Assembly: GCA_964463355.1 (NCBI GenBank)
Contig: CAYXBP010000008.1
Coordinates: 17,586-81,585 of the forward strand
Length of the DNA stretch: 64,000 nucleotides
Source: Firm-04 sp964463355
GTDB lineage: Bacteria; Bacillota; Clostridia; Oscillospirales; Ruminococcaceae
Direction of reading: 5' to 3'
Shown here piece after piece: positions 17,881 through 26,270 of the stretch; within the stretch, counting starts at the first letter, position 1, and the number at the start of each line of letters is the position of its first letter. A program made the translations under genes and the position numbers. The notes under the pieces were generated by a model. That model was not told the DNA's origin. It saw only the letters and a list, made by a program, of their open reading frames with translations, and did no database searches.

Positions 17881-19370
17881 CAGGATTTTGCCTTCTTTCT
17901 GCGTACACATAGTGCGATCAAAACGCCTGCGCCAAGAGCAAGGATACCGCCAATTCCCAATGGAATCAACTGATTCTTGTGATGGGTTACGGTGGCTGCA
18001 TCTCTTGCAGTGGAAAGCGTTGTGGTGGTTGTTGTTGTAATTTGCGGTGTTGTCATGGTAACCTCATCGGCATATGGCTCTACTGCTACGGATTCGTCTT
18101 TGCAGTACTTTATAACAGCATCCGCGTTAGAATACAGTGTAAATTCCTTAGCCTTGCTGAATGCCTCGGTGCTGATATCATACTGGTAGCCAAGTGCTTT
18201 TTCTCCCACAGATGTGACCGTAATGGGCAAAGTCAGCACCTCCAGTGCATCGCAGGAAACAAATGCCTGTGCGCCAATGGATTCCAATTGACTGCCAATG
18301 TTAATAAATTGCAGCGTGCGACAGAATTGGAACGCCATCTCATCAATGCGCACGATGGAATCTGCGGTAGTAACTACTTGCAGTGAGGTGCATTTGTAAA
18401 ACGCTGCTTTGCGGATCTCGGTGACACTTGCAGGCAGATGCACTACCGCAATGTATGGGTTACCCTCAAAGGCAGAATGCCCAATGATACGGATGGAATC
18501 TGGGACGGTGACTTCTAAATCATCACCGCGGTAGGCAACCAGAATATCCCCCAGCGTTACAAAATCGCCTTGATACTGCTGAAACCATTTGGTGTTGACG
18601 AGCGCATCCTGTTGCAGATTTGCGAGGGTTGCGGGCGCGTGAATGGTGCCAAGCTGTTCACAGTTATCGAAAGCACCATCGAGGATTTGGGTGACTGAAT
18701 CTGGAATGGTAATGCTCTGGATGCTGCGTTGATCGGCAAAGGCGTAATAGCTGATGGTTTTTGCTGTATCCGGAATGGTAACATCGGTTACGGCATCACT
18801 GCCCTGATATGCATACAGGATGCCATCGCCAAGAATGATACAATCATCGGTGATCTGCTGAATAAAAGCTGTGCCACTAAAAGCGCAGTAGCCGATCTCA
18901 GCGACCGTTTCGGGGATCACAATATTGGAAAGGCGGTAGCAGTCCTCAAACGCCGAAAAACCGATTACCCTGCACTCTTCGGGTATCGTCATGCTTTGCA
19001 GATACTCGCAGCCCATGAAGGAACAATCACCAATCTCGCGAACGGTTTTCGGCAGGATCACTTCATCGGCATAGCAATACTGAAATGCATATTCTCCGAT
19101 TCTTGTCACGGGCTTTCCCTCAATGGTATCGGGAATGGTGACTACCGACTCATTGAGCCACGCAAAGGAACGAATGGTGACCTCATCACCCACGATATCA
19201 TATTGCAGAGCATCCATGATCGGGCGCGTAGTTGTTGTAGCAGATGCGGTTGCTGCATCGGTAGTTGTGGTAGTGGTTGCAGTCGTTTCTCCGCTGCATG
19301 GATATGCCCATACTGCGGATATTGCAACGGTAACGGAAACCGCCGCTACTGCCCATTGCTTGATTTTCAT
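17880..19370 (-). CDS. Surface leucine-rich-repeat (BspA-like LRR_5) protein
   Basis: 496 residues. Signal peptide (about 1-23), Thr-rich linker (about 28-48), a long LRR_5 array (about 70-415) with repeated units of the form IPDSV-x-IGxxAFxxC-x-LxxIxIP, a second Thr-rich linker, and a C-terminal TM helix plus basic tail (about 468-496) anchoring it in the membrane with the repeats outside. BspA-type repeats usually bind host or matrix proteins or polysaccharides. Encoded 15 bp after the histidine kinase, so it is probably a target and co-product of that two-component system. Confidence 0.88.
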   Translation of the reverse strand: MKIKQWAVAAVSVTVAISAVWAYPCSGETTATTTTTTDAATASATTTTRPIMDALQYDIVGDEVTIRSFAWLNESVVTIPDTIEGKPVTRIGEYAFQYCYADEVILPKTVREIGDCSFMGCEYLQSMTIPEECRVIGFSAFEDCYRLSNIVIPETVAEIGYCAFSGTAFIQQITDDCIILGDGILYAYQGSDAVTDVTIPDTAKTISYYAFADQRSIQSITIPDSVTQILDGAFDNCEQLGTIHAPATLANLQQDALVNTKWFQQYQGDFVTLGDILVAYRGDDLEVTVPDSIRIIGHSAFEGNPYIAVVHLPASVTEIRKAAFYKCTSLQVVTTADSIVRIDEMAFQFCRTLQFINIGSQLESIGAQAFVSCDALEVLTLPITVTSVGEKALGYQYDISTEAFSKAKEFTLYSNADAVIKYCKDESVAVEPYADEVTMTTPQITTTTTTTLSTARDAATVTHHKNQLIPLGIGGILALGAGVLIALCVRRKKAKS

Positions 19371-19385
19371 ATATGCTTTCCTCGC

Positions 19386-20822
19386 TTACGCGTTTTTGTT
19401 TTCGCTTTCGGGATGAATGATAAACCAGAAATTCGAGCCGACTCCCACTGTACTTTCCACACCAAATGCATAGTCATGCAGGCGAAGTACCGCTTTCACA
19501 ATAGATAGCCCTAAGCCCGTACCCATAACCTGCCGCTGATAGTTTTCGCTGCGATAGTATTTATCAAAAATGCGTGAAAGCGTCGCCTGATCCATCCCTG
19601 CGCCCTCATCGCGTACGGAAATGCGAATGCCTTCTGGGGTATGGCTCTGTGTAATATAGATTTGCTTGCTGTCGCCAGAATAATTCATGGCATTGTTGAT
19701 GAGATTACATATCACACGCTCGATTTTTCCTGCGTCACAATAAACCTGTGCTTCGCCATCGGTTTGCAGATGGAAAGTATAGCCTGAAACTGCACTCAAT
19801 CCGCGGTAACGCTCAACGATCTCTTTCAGGCGGATCTCCATATCAAACGCAGAACACTCAAGGGTCATAGTGCCGTTTTCCATTTTGGAAAGATCAAGAA
19901 TATCGTTGACCAGCATGGTCAAACGGTCAGTTTCCTCAATAATCACTTGCAGATGCTCTGCGCGCTTGACAGGATTATCACCTGAAAGGTCACGGATCAT
20001 TTCGGCGTAGGCTTTCAGCATGGTAAGCGGCGTACGCAAATCATGGGAGGCATTGGCGATGAGGTCACGCTGCATGGTATCCACGCGGTTGATTTCATGG
20101 CTGGCATAGGTTAGTGTACGGGCGAGGCGGTCGGCTTCAGAGTATCCGCCGCCCTTGAACTGGATATCATATCTGCCATGGGCAAGCTGTTCGGCGTCCT
20201 TGGTGATGCGCACAATAGGATCAGAAAGACGCTTTGATACAATGTAGGAGATGATAAATGCCAGCACAATGAGCGTAAGGGTGATGACGAACAGCTGCCG
20301 TTTGAGGATATCCAACGTGGAGGTAACGGGCACCAGCGGTGTATTTAGCACCAGATAGCCTTCGGGGGAATCCTTTTCACCAATCACCGATGCGTATATC
20401 ATGATACTGGAGTGGGTAGCAGGATTCACCTGTTTGCCGTAGACGATGCCGTCACCATCGGCTTTGACCATACGGATAATGTCCATGGTCTGATTATTCA
20501 GACCGTGAATGACGCAGTTAATGCCCATCATGTCCTTGGAGTAGACTACTCTGCCATAACGATCCCGCACCTCAATGCACATATCGTTTTCCACGGCAAG
20601 CTTGGTGTAGATGTCTTCATAGCCGTCCTTTTGGTACACAGTAAGCATGGTATCCGCCAATTGAATGATATCATTGACCTTCATGCTCTCGTAAAAAGTT
20701 TGCAGAAACACGATCTGGAACACCCAAACCAGCAAAAAAACCGCCACCAGAAAGATCATAAACCAGTACCAGATATGCGAATGCATACCGAAGCGGGCTT
20801 TGGCAAGTTTTTTAGGCTTCAA
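19386..20822 (-). CDS. Sensor histidine kinase
   Basis: 478 residues. TM1 at about 17-40, extracytoplasmic sensor 41-172, TM2 about 176-196, HAMP about 197-250, HisKA with phosphoacceptor His260 in NASHDLRTPLTM, and HATPase_c with NLINNAMNYSG, DEGAGM and GTGLGLSIV boxes. Starts with TTG inside the 3' end of the response-regulator gene (11-nt overlap), implying coupled translation and a stable kinase/regulator ratio. The overall build is that of PhoR-like HPK1 kinases. Ligand unknown. Confidence 0.93.
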   Translation of the reverse strand: MKPKKLAKARFGMHSHIWYWFMIFLVAVFLLVWVFQIVFLQTFYESMKVNDIIQLADTMLTVYQKDGYEDIYTKLAVENDMCIEVRDRYGRVVYSKDMMGINCVIHGLNNQTMDIIRMVKADGDGIVYGKQVNPATHSSIMIYASVIGEKDSPEGYLVLNTPLVPVTSTLDILKRQLFVITLTLIVLAFIISYIVSKRLSDPIVRITKDAEQLAHGRYDIQFKGGGYSEADRLARTLTYASHEINRVDTMQRDLIANASHDLRTPLTMLKAYAEMIRDLSGDNPVKRAEHLQVIIEETDRLTMLVNDILDLSKMENGTMTLECSAFDMEIRLKEIVERYRGLSAVSGYTFHLQTDGEAQVYCDAGKIERVICNLINNAMNYSGDSKQIYITQSHTPEGIRISVRDEGAGMDQATLSRIFDKYYRSENYQRQVMGTGLGLSIVKAVLRLHDYAFGVESTVGVGSNFWFIIHPESENKNA

Positions 20823-21477
20823 ACTTGTATCCCATTCCTCTCAAGGTCACAATGAATTTCCGGTATTTGCCCAAGCTGCTGCGCAGCATCTTGATGTGGG
20901 TATCCACGGTACGGTCATCGCCAAAGAAATCGTAGCCCCACACCTGCTCCAGCAGCTTATCACGGGTTAGAGCAAGACCGCGATTGCGCACGAGATAAAA
21001 CAGCAAATCATATTCCTTTGGGGTCATATTGGCGCGTTCTCCGTCCACATAGACCTCTCTGCCTGCCATATCAATGGAAAGTCCCTCAAACTGCATATGC
21101 TCCTGTGTCGGCAATGTGCCATCACCGCGCTTGCATACTGCCTTTACCCTTGCCATCAGCTCTTTTGGGGAAAACGGCTTTACCACATAGTCATCTATTC
21201 CCAGTTCAAACCCAAAGAGTTTATCGTACTCCTCACCACGAGCTGAGAGCATAATAATGGGTGTGCTTTTCTGTTTGCGAATCTCCTTACAAGCAGAAAA
21301 GCCATCCAGTCTGGGCATCATAATATCCATGATAATGACATCAAATTCCTCATTCTTCAATAGATTGACCGCTTCCATACCATCGGCAGCTTCAGATACA
21401 GTATAGCCTTCAAATTCGGCGTATTCACGCACCACACGGCGGATATTGCTCTCGTCATCAACAATCAGCAGTTTCAT
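20812..21477 (-). CDS. OmpR/PhoB-family response regulator
   Basis: 221 residues. Receiver domain with VDDE, phosphoacceptor Asp51 in IIMDIMMP, and the conserved KPFSP Lys; C-terminal winged helix with RDKLLEQVWGYDFFGDDRTVDTHI. Start chosen at the ATG after AAGGAG; an upstream TTG adds six residues with no site. First gene of the operon RR-HK-LRR-CPBP. Upstream lie 11-bp direct repeats of the PhoB/PhoP kind (separate entry), suggesting autoregulation. Confidence 0.95.
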   Translation of the reverse strand: MKLLIVDDESNIRRVVREYAEFEGYTVSEAADGMEAVNLLKNEEFDVIIMDIMMPRLDGFSACKEIRKQKSTPIIMLSARGEEYDKLFGFELGIDDYVVKPFSPKELMARVKAVCKRGDGTLPTQEHMQFEGLSIDMAGREVYVDGERANMTPKEYDLLFYLVRNRGLALTRDKLLEQVWGYDFFGDDRTVDTHIKMLRSSLGKYRKFIVTLRGMGYKFEA

Positions 21478-21563
21478 ATTTGGCTCCTTTCGCAACAGCG
21501 TTGCTTTTATATTACAATGTCACAGCATAATCATACCATATCACGGGGAATTATAACAGAGGG

Positions 21564-21597
21564 CTGTGAAAACTTTGTGAAATTTGCCGTAAAATTT
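21564..21597. promoter_or_regulatory. Tandem 11-bp direct repeats, candidate response-regulator site
   Basis: CTGTGAAAACT directly followed by TTGTGAAATTT, then a degenerate CCGTAAAATTT. This 7+4 periodic layout is that of PhoB/OmpR boxes. It lies ~90 bp upstream of the RR start, next to a minus-strand TATAAT at 21550-21555, and ~25 bp upstream of the pfk -35 on the other strand. Confidence 0.5.
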
Positions 21598-21619
21598 GCT
21601 TCAGATTTGCAAAAATCCA

Positions 21620-21648
21620 TTGACATTTACGGATGATGCTGATATAAT
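21620..21648 (+). promoter_or_regulatory. Sigma-A promoter of pfk
   Basis: Consensus TTGACA and TATAAT with 17-bp spacer. Confidence 0.9.
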
Positions 21649-21654
21649 GTGAAT

Positions 21655-21804
21655 GAAGCATCTCCCATAATACAGCAAAAAAATTTGCGTATACTAATCA
21701 GGTAACGCCGCGCAAAGCAGGTGGTGCGGATGCGCCGCCAAGCCCTCAGGAATGGCTTTTGTGCAGCATTGCCTATAAGCAAATCACAGAAAGGACAAGA
21801 TCCA
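21655..21804 (+). ncRNA. Structured 5' leader of pfk, class unknown
   Basis: About 150 nt untranslated. Holds an 8-bp hairpin (21720-21727 with 21732-21739, GGAT loop), a competing helix CGCGC/GTGCG (21709-21713 with 21724-21728), and a following AGCC/GGCT stem (21741-21757). Mutually exclusive helices before a glycolytic gene suggest a regulatory leader. No T-run terminator is formed, and I do not recognise a known riboswitch. Confidence 0.35.
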
Positions 21805-22887
21805 ATGAAAAAAAGAATCGGTATTTTAACCAGCGGCGGCGATTGCCCTGGTTTGAATGCAACCATTCGCGGCGTGGCGAAGGCCTGCTTTGAAATGATG
21901 GGTGAGGACAAAGTGGAAATTGTAGGCATTTCCAATGGCTATTATGGTCTGATCCACAATATGTGCAAGGAAATGCAGCCCTCAGATTTTTCTGGTATCT
22001 TAACGCAGGGCGGTACGATTTTGGGCACGAAGCGGCAGCCGTTTAAGATGATGACCGTCATCGGCAGTGACAACGTGGACAAGGTACAGAATATGAAGGA
22101 AACCTACAAAAAGCAAAAGCTGGATTGTCTGCTGACACTGGGCGGCAACGGTACTCATAAGACCTCGCAGTTGCTTGCCAGTGAGGGGCTGAATGTGATC
22201 GGTTTGCCCAAAACCATTGATAACGATATTTATGGTACTGATGTGACCTTTGGCTTTCATACCGCGGTAGATATTGCCACCGATGCCATTGACCGTCTGC
22301 ATACCACTGCTGCATCCCATAGCCGTATCCTCGTGTGCGAGATCATGGGAAATAAAGCAGGGTGGCTGACTCTTAACGCAGGTATTGCCGGCGGGGCGGA
22401 TATTATCTTGATTCCAGAGATCCCCTATGATATTGATGCCGTTTGCGAAGCTGTAATGAAGCGATCTGCGAAGGGCAAGTCGTTCTCTATCATTGCTGTG
22501 GCGGAGGGCGTGTTTGATCAGGAAGAAGCCATGCTGAAGAAAAAGGATAGAGCAAAAAAGCGCGAGGAAGCAGGCATTATTACGGCAACTTCTCGTATCG
22601 CAGCGCAAATTCAGGCAGGCACAGGTATTGATACTCGAATTTGTGTGCCGGGGCATATGCTACGTGGCGGCTCACCCAGCGCATATGACCGTATTCTTGC
22701 AACCAAGTTTGGTGTACACGCTGCAAAACTGATTCAGCAGGAAAAATACGGCAGAACAGTTGCGATGGTAGGCGGTAAGGTCACCTCCAATAAGCTGGAG
22801 GACATTGCAGGGCTGACCAAGTTTGTGGATCCCAAGGGGCAGTTGGTGCAGACTGCGAAGCGTCTGGGTGTATCTTTCGGTGATTGA
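21805..22887 (+). CDS. 6-phosphofructokinase (ATP or PPi specificity unclear)
   Basis: 360 residues. Phosphorylates fructose-6-phosphate in glycolysis. GGDCPGLNATIRG at the N-terminus, LTLGGNGTHKTS for the phosphoryl-donor loop, PKTIDNDI with the catalytic Asp, MGNKAGW, PGHMLRGGSPSAYDR. In the family, Gly after the GGD/N position favours ATP, whereas Lys in PKTIDND is typical of PPi-dependent enzymes; this protein carries both, with Asn instead of the usual Asp. It therefore belongs to the mixed group whose donor cannot be predicted reliably. The start is the ATG after CAGAAAGGACAAGATCC. Confidence 0.93.
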   Translation: MKKRIGILTSGGDCPGLNATIRGVAKACFEMMGEDKVEIVGISNGYYGLIHNMCKEMQPSDFSGILTQGGTILGTKRQPFKMMTVIGSDNVDKVQNMKETYKKQKLDCLLTLGGNGTHKTSQLLASEGLNVIGLPKTIDNDIYGTDVTFGFHTAVDIATDAIDRLHTTAASHSRILVCEIMGNKAGWLTLNAGIAGGADIILIPEIPYDIDAVCEAVMKRSAKGKSFSIIAVAEGVFDQEEAMLKKKDRAKKREEAGIITATSRIAAQIQAGTGIDTRICVPGHMLRGGSPSAYDRILATKFGVHAAKLIQQEKYGRTVAMVGGKVTSNKLEDIAGLTKFVDPKGQLVQTAKRLGVSFGD

Positions 22888-22907
22888 TCTCTCAGCAAAT
22901 CCAATCA

Positions 22908-22946
22908 AAAAACGAGGTTGATGGAATCCATCAGCCTCGTTTTAGT
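22908..22946. terminator. Convergent terminator (pfk / signal-peptidase-like gene)
   Basis: AAAACGAGGTTGATGGA pairs with TCCATCAGCCTCGTTTT (one G-T), T-rich on both sides. Confidence 0.9.
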
Positions 22947-22977
22947 CTGTGAAGAAACTTGCACTTTATATCAAATA

Positions 22978-24210
22978 CTATTCGTCCAGATGTTTTTGTG
23001 CGGCATCCAGCATTGCGATCAAATCGCTGAAATCTACCGCAGAGTTTGCAGCAGATTTGTTTGTGGTTGGCTTGCTTGCCACGGGCTTTGCTGTGGATGC
23101 AGATTTGACTTCGGGGGTAGGCTTTGCTACAGATTTGCGTTCTGCAAGAGGCTTTGCGGCAGAAACAACTGTTGCTTCCTTGGTGAGCGTTTTCTTTGTG
23201 GCGGATGTTTTCTGCTCCGTGGCGTTTTGCTGTGCTTTATCAGCGGCAAGTTTTGCAATCAGTGCATCGGTAGAATCATCCTGTGCTGTTTCGGTATTAT
23301 GCGCACTTCTGCCTGCAATGAGATCAAGCAATTCGGGGTCGGGCGCAGCAATCTGTTTTGTGGTGGAAACCGCAGGGCGTGTTGCTGTTGTATACAGCGG
23401 TAATTCAGCAGTGCCCGAAGCGGTACGCTGACTTTCAATATTCTTGCGAATGGCTGCAAATTTTTCGGCGCGACGGATGGCGGCTTCTGTTTCGGCAGCT
23501 TCCTGTGCAATGGCATCGCGATCATCGGCAGTCTGTTCAGTAGGGGTAGCAACTTTCTGATCCAGAGCCTTTTTCTTGTTCTGCAATGCCTTTACGAACA
23601 TCAAGTCGGTATCATCGTCGTCATCATCTTCGGCATCTTCTCTGGCGGCAACGAACAATGCTGCGACATACAGTAAAACTGCAACGCAGGGTAAAATCAT
23701 GCAAACCACCACACCAGCGGTTCCAGTGAGAAACCGTACCACTGCGCCCAATTCGGTGCTGCGCTGGCGGCAGATACCAATGATATCATCGGCAGGTACC
23801 GCAATAGCAGAGGCATTTTTGGCAGTGGTGAGATAGTATACGGTCTGTGGTGTGGAATTTGTCTCGGGCGTTTCGTTCAGCACAAGGCTGATCTGCCCGA
23901 TGCGACAATCGCCAGTAGTGCTGTTGTACAATACGATCTGATTGACAGCAGGGGCGAGAGTATCTTTGCCATCTAGAATCACCATTGCACCAGCCGGAAT
24001 CGTGGCACGTTCATCGGTAGATTCCATATCATCGTATTCATACACATAGTAGCGGTGCCCAAACATTTTCGGCACGGTAGCTGCATCGCGAAAAGTCAGA
24101 TTAACCGAAAGAGTGATTGCCGCAAGCAGCAATAGGAAGATCACAACAACAATGCCCAACACAGAGGCTTTGCCTGCGCGGGGTTGGTTTTTGGCGTTAC
24201 TCATATTCAT
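22978..24210 (-). CDS. SipW-like signal-peptidase homologue without catalytic serine
   Basis: 410 residues. TM1 (about 15-38); an outer domain whose FGHRYYVY...IPAGAMVILDG...NQIVLY...ADDIIGI pattern follows archaeal/SipW type I signal peptidases; TM2 (about 158-190); then a long Ala/Lys/Thr/Glu-rich cytoplasmic tail with an Asp run (192-202) and a possible coiled coil. The position of the catalytic SGSM box reads YDDM, so the nucleophile is lost and peptidase activity is unlikely. Proposed as a pseudo-peptidase or scaffold. Two close ATGs (24210, 24204) lack a good ribosome site; AAAGGAGAG lies 30 nt upstream. Monocistronic. Confidence 0.65.
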   Translation of the reverse strand: MNMSNAKNQPRAGKASVLGIVVVIFLLLLAAITLSVNLTFRDAATVPKMFGHRYYVYEYDDMESTDERATIPAGAMVILDGKDTLAPAVNQIVLYNSTTGDCRIGQISLVLNETPETNSTPQTVYYLTTAKNASAIAVPADDIIGICRQRSTELGAVVRFLTGTAGVVVCMILPCVAVLLYVAALFVAAREDAEDDDDDDTDLMFVKALQNKKKALDQKVATPTEQTADDRDAIAQEAAETEAAIRRAEKFAAIRKNIESQRTASGTAELPLYTTATRPAVSTTKQIAAPDPELLDLIAGRSAHNTETAQDDSTDALIAKLAADKAQQNATEQKTSATKKTLTKEATVVSAAKPLAERKSVAKPTPEVKSASTAKPVASKPTTNKSAANSAVDFSDLIAMLDAAQKHLDE

Positions 24211-24310
24211 GGTTGCGTTTCCGGCGCGAATGCCTGAAACGCTCTCCTTTCACAGCTATACTCTGCCAAACGGCAGGCAGATTTGCGCACAGGCAAATCT
24301 TTCCTCGTAT

Positions 24311-24339
24311 AGTATAGCACACTTTTTCGAAAATTACAA
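24311..24339 (-). promoter_or_regulatory. Promoter of the signal-peptidase-like gene
   Basis: Minus strand TTGTAA, 17-bp spacer, TATACT with TGC extension. Confidence 0.6.
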
Positions 24340-24471
24340 TTGATTTTTTGCAATTTTTTCGCTTTTTATCGTTTTGTTGCGTTTTTTAGGCGAAGATTCG
24401 TTGATTCTGCACGCCGTAACGTGCGATGTTCTGCATATGAACGGGCGAAAGAGGATTCTGCAAAGAAAAGC

Positions 24472-24500
24472 TTGACTTTTTTGATTTTTCGTGGTATACT
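24472..24500 (+). promoter_or_regulatory. tRNA promoter
   Basis: TTGACT, 17-bp spacer, TATACT, ending 12 bp before the tRNA. The interval 24340-24471 holds only AT-rich sequence with no recognisable feature. Confidence 0.85.
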
Positions 24501-24512
24501 ATACAGGTAAGT

Positions 24513-24585
24513 GCTGGTGTGGCTCAGTTGGTAGAGCAGCTCATTCGTAATGAGCGGGTCGCAGGTTCAAGTCCTGTCACCAGCT
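24513..24585 (+). tRNA. tRNA-Thr (anticodon CGU)
   Basis: Full cloverleaf: acceptor GCTGGTG/CACCAGC with T discriminator, D arm GCTC...GAGC, anticodon stem GCTCA/TGAGC with loop TTCGTAA, T arm GCAGG-TTCAAGT-CCTGT. Anticodon CGT reads ACG (Thr). CCA is not encoded. Confidence 0.97.
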
Positions 24586-24622
24586 TCTTCTATATGTGAC
24601 GAAAGAGGTCGCACAGCGAAAA

Positions 24623-24645
24623 GCCACGCAGTTGCGTGGTTTTCT
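24623..24645 (+). terminator. Terminator of tRNA-Thr
   Basis: CCACGC / GCGTGG stem with TTTTCT tail. Confidence 0.75.
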
Positions 24646-24737
24646 GCACTTATAGACCAAGAAACAGATTGCAAACCGTGGATTACCTAAGGGTATTTGG
24701 GGGCTTGAACGGGCGTTTTTTTATTTTCAAGAGAATT

Positions 24738-24781
24738 GAGAGCAGATTTGGAGAGAAATTTCCGAAGTCTGCTCTTTTTTA
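24738..24781 (+). terminator. Second terminator-like hairpin in gene-free stretch
   Basis: Long stem GAGCAGATTT / GAAGTCTGCTC (one G-T pair) followed by T6. No gene lies between the tRNA and this hairpin; the open frames across 24646-24938 on the minus strand have no ribosome site. Confidence 0.7.
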
Positions 24782-24825
24782 TTGCAAATAAGTTCCACAA
24801 AGTTTCTGACGGTTTCTTGTTCGTG

Positions 24826-24878
24826 ATGCCGAACTGATTGGGCGTCACTACTCTCGATTGGTTCGGCATTTTTATTTC
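24826..24878 (+). terminator. Third terminator-like hairpin
   Basis: 9-bp stem ATGCCGAAC / GTTCGGCAT with a 26-nt loop and TTTTTATTT tail. Together with the previous hairpin it may form a dispersed intergenic repeat or end an unidentified short transcript. Confidence 0.6.
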
Positions 24879-24938
24879 CCGTATACATTATAAAGGGAAG
24901 TGCGTTGACAAGGAGCATTTTTCGGCGTGAAAGAATAG

Positions 24939-24967
24939 TTGACTTTTTGTACGAGGCATGGTATAAT
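24939..24967 (+). promoter_or_regulatory. Sigma-A promoter of tmk operon
   Basis: TTGACT, 17-bp spacer, TATAAT. Confidence 0.85.
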
Positions 24968-25004
24968 GTATCATGATTCAGTATGTAAAAAAGGAGCCGA
25001 GTCC

Positions 25005-25685
25005 ATGGTGGAAGAACGTTTATTGTTTGTGATAGAAGGTCTTGACGGCTGCGGAAAATCGACCCAGCTGCCCCTTGTATCCGATGCATTGAATGCAATG
25101 GGAATCTCAAATCGCTCCATCAGCTATCCTGATTACGAAAGTGAATCTTCTGCACTGGTGCGGTTGTATCTGAAGGGCGCGTTTGGCGGCAGTGCCGACG
25201 ATGTCAATGCCTATGCTGCATCGAGTTTTTACGCTGTTGACCGCTATGCTTCTTATATGCAATACTGGAAACAGGATTACGAAAACGGCACAGCGATCCT
25301 CGCTGGACGTTATGTCAGCTCCAATGCGATCTATCAGATGACAAAGCTTCCTTGTTCAGCATGGGATAATTATCTTGCATGGCTTGCCGATTACGAATAT
25401 GAGAAGTTGGCTCTTCCGCGTCCTGATGCCGTGATTTTTCTGGATATGCCCCTTACGCTTTCGCAAAAGCTGTTGTTGCAGCGGTACGAAGGTGAAGATA
25501 ACCGCAGGGATATTCATGAGCGTGATTTGGAATATCTTGCCAAATGCCGCGAGGCCGCTATGTATGCTGCCCGAAAATGTGGATGGCATATCTTGCCTTG
25601 TGCCGATGAAAACGGACTGTTGCCCCGTGAAGTGATGACTTGGCGTATCGCAGATATGCTAACGCAGATTGCACATAAGGTTTGA
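25005..25685 (+). CDS. tmk: Thymidylate kinase family protein
   Basis: 226 residues. dTMP + ATP to dTDP + ADP. P-loop EGLDGCGKST, then DRYASYM and GRYVSSNAIYQ (the DRX-type base-binding segment), and a lid-like LLLQRYEGEDNRRDIHE. LID arginines and the Asp before Arg fit the Gram-positive class. Some length and sequence differences from textbook Tmk mean another nucleotide monophosphate kinase specificity is possible. The start is the ATG behind AAGGAG. First of a run of plus-strand genes. Confidence 0.85.
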   Translation: MVEERLLFVIEGLDGCGKSTQLPLVSDALNAMGISNRSISYPDYESESSALVRLYLKGAFGGSADDVNAYAASSFYAVDRYASYMQYWKQDYENGTAILAGRYVSSNAIYQMTKLPCSAWDNYLAWLADYEYEKLALPRPDAVIFLDMPLTLSQKLLLQRYEGEDNRRDIHERDLEYLAKCREAAMYAARKCGWHILPCADENGLLPREVMTWRIADMLTQIAHKV

Positions 25686-25724
25686 CCGCTACTGTATACG
25701 ATATGATGAAAAAGGAGAACACAG

Positions 25725-26270
25725 ATGATTTACGTATTCCTTGCCAAAGGGTTTGAAGAAGTAGAGGCACTTGCTCCGGTAGATTGCCTGCGCCGCGCGG
25801 GCAAACAGGTGAAAACAGTCGGCATCGGTGGAAAGGTGATCGAGGGTGCCCACGGGATTTCTGTGACTGCTGATATTACCGAAGATGCAATGGTGCTGGA
25901 TCACACTTTGGAAATGGTCGTGCTGCCAGGTGGTATGCCTGGAACGCTCAATCTGGGGCAAAGCGATACAGTGAAAAAAACACTGCAATTTGCAAAGGAG
26001 CAGGATCTGTGGATTACCGCAATTTGTGCAGCCCCGTCCGTTCTGGGCAGAGAAGGCTTGTTAAAAGACAAAAAAGCTGTGGTGTATCCCGGTATGGAAA
26101 AAGAACTGCATTGCGCAAAGATAGGGCATGAAGCAATTTGCGTGGACGGAAAAACGATTACCGCAAAAGGCCCAGGCGTTGCCTTCGACTTTTCCTTGAA
26201 GCTGGTTGAGGTGCTGCTGGGGAAGGAAGTACGCAAATCCCTTGCGGAAAAAATGGTTTACAAGAAATGA
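25725..26270 (+). CDS. DJ-1/PfpI family protein
   Basis: 181 residues, single domain. Glutamate in FEEVEA, the VVLPGGMPG turn, and the nucleophile elbow ICAAPSVLG with its reactive Cys are all present, then GPGVAFDFSLKLVEVL. The DJ-1 group includes YajL/ThiJ-like stress proteins and proposed deglycases/glyoxalases; the precise activity is unsettled. Good AAAAAGGAG site. Overlaps the next gene by ATGA. Confidence 0.9.
   Translation: MIYVFLAKGFEEVEALAPVDCLRRAGKQVKTVGIGGKVIEGAHGISVTADITEDAMVLDHTLEMVVLPGGMPGTLNLGQSDTVKKTLQFAKEQDLWITAICAAPSVLGREGLLKDKKAVVYPGMEKELHCAKIGHEAICVDGKTITAKGPGVAFDFSLKLVEVLLGKEVRKSLAEKMVYKK

Noticed and set aside
24211..24232. ATT start for the signal-peptidase-like gene, 12 nt after AAAGGAGAG
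   Set aside because: ATT starts are very rare; kept ATG at 24210 despite weak site.
24687..24869. Minus-strand 60-codon frame after tRNA-Thr
   Set aside because: No ribosome site; it is made of the two hairpin terminators read in reverse.
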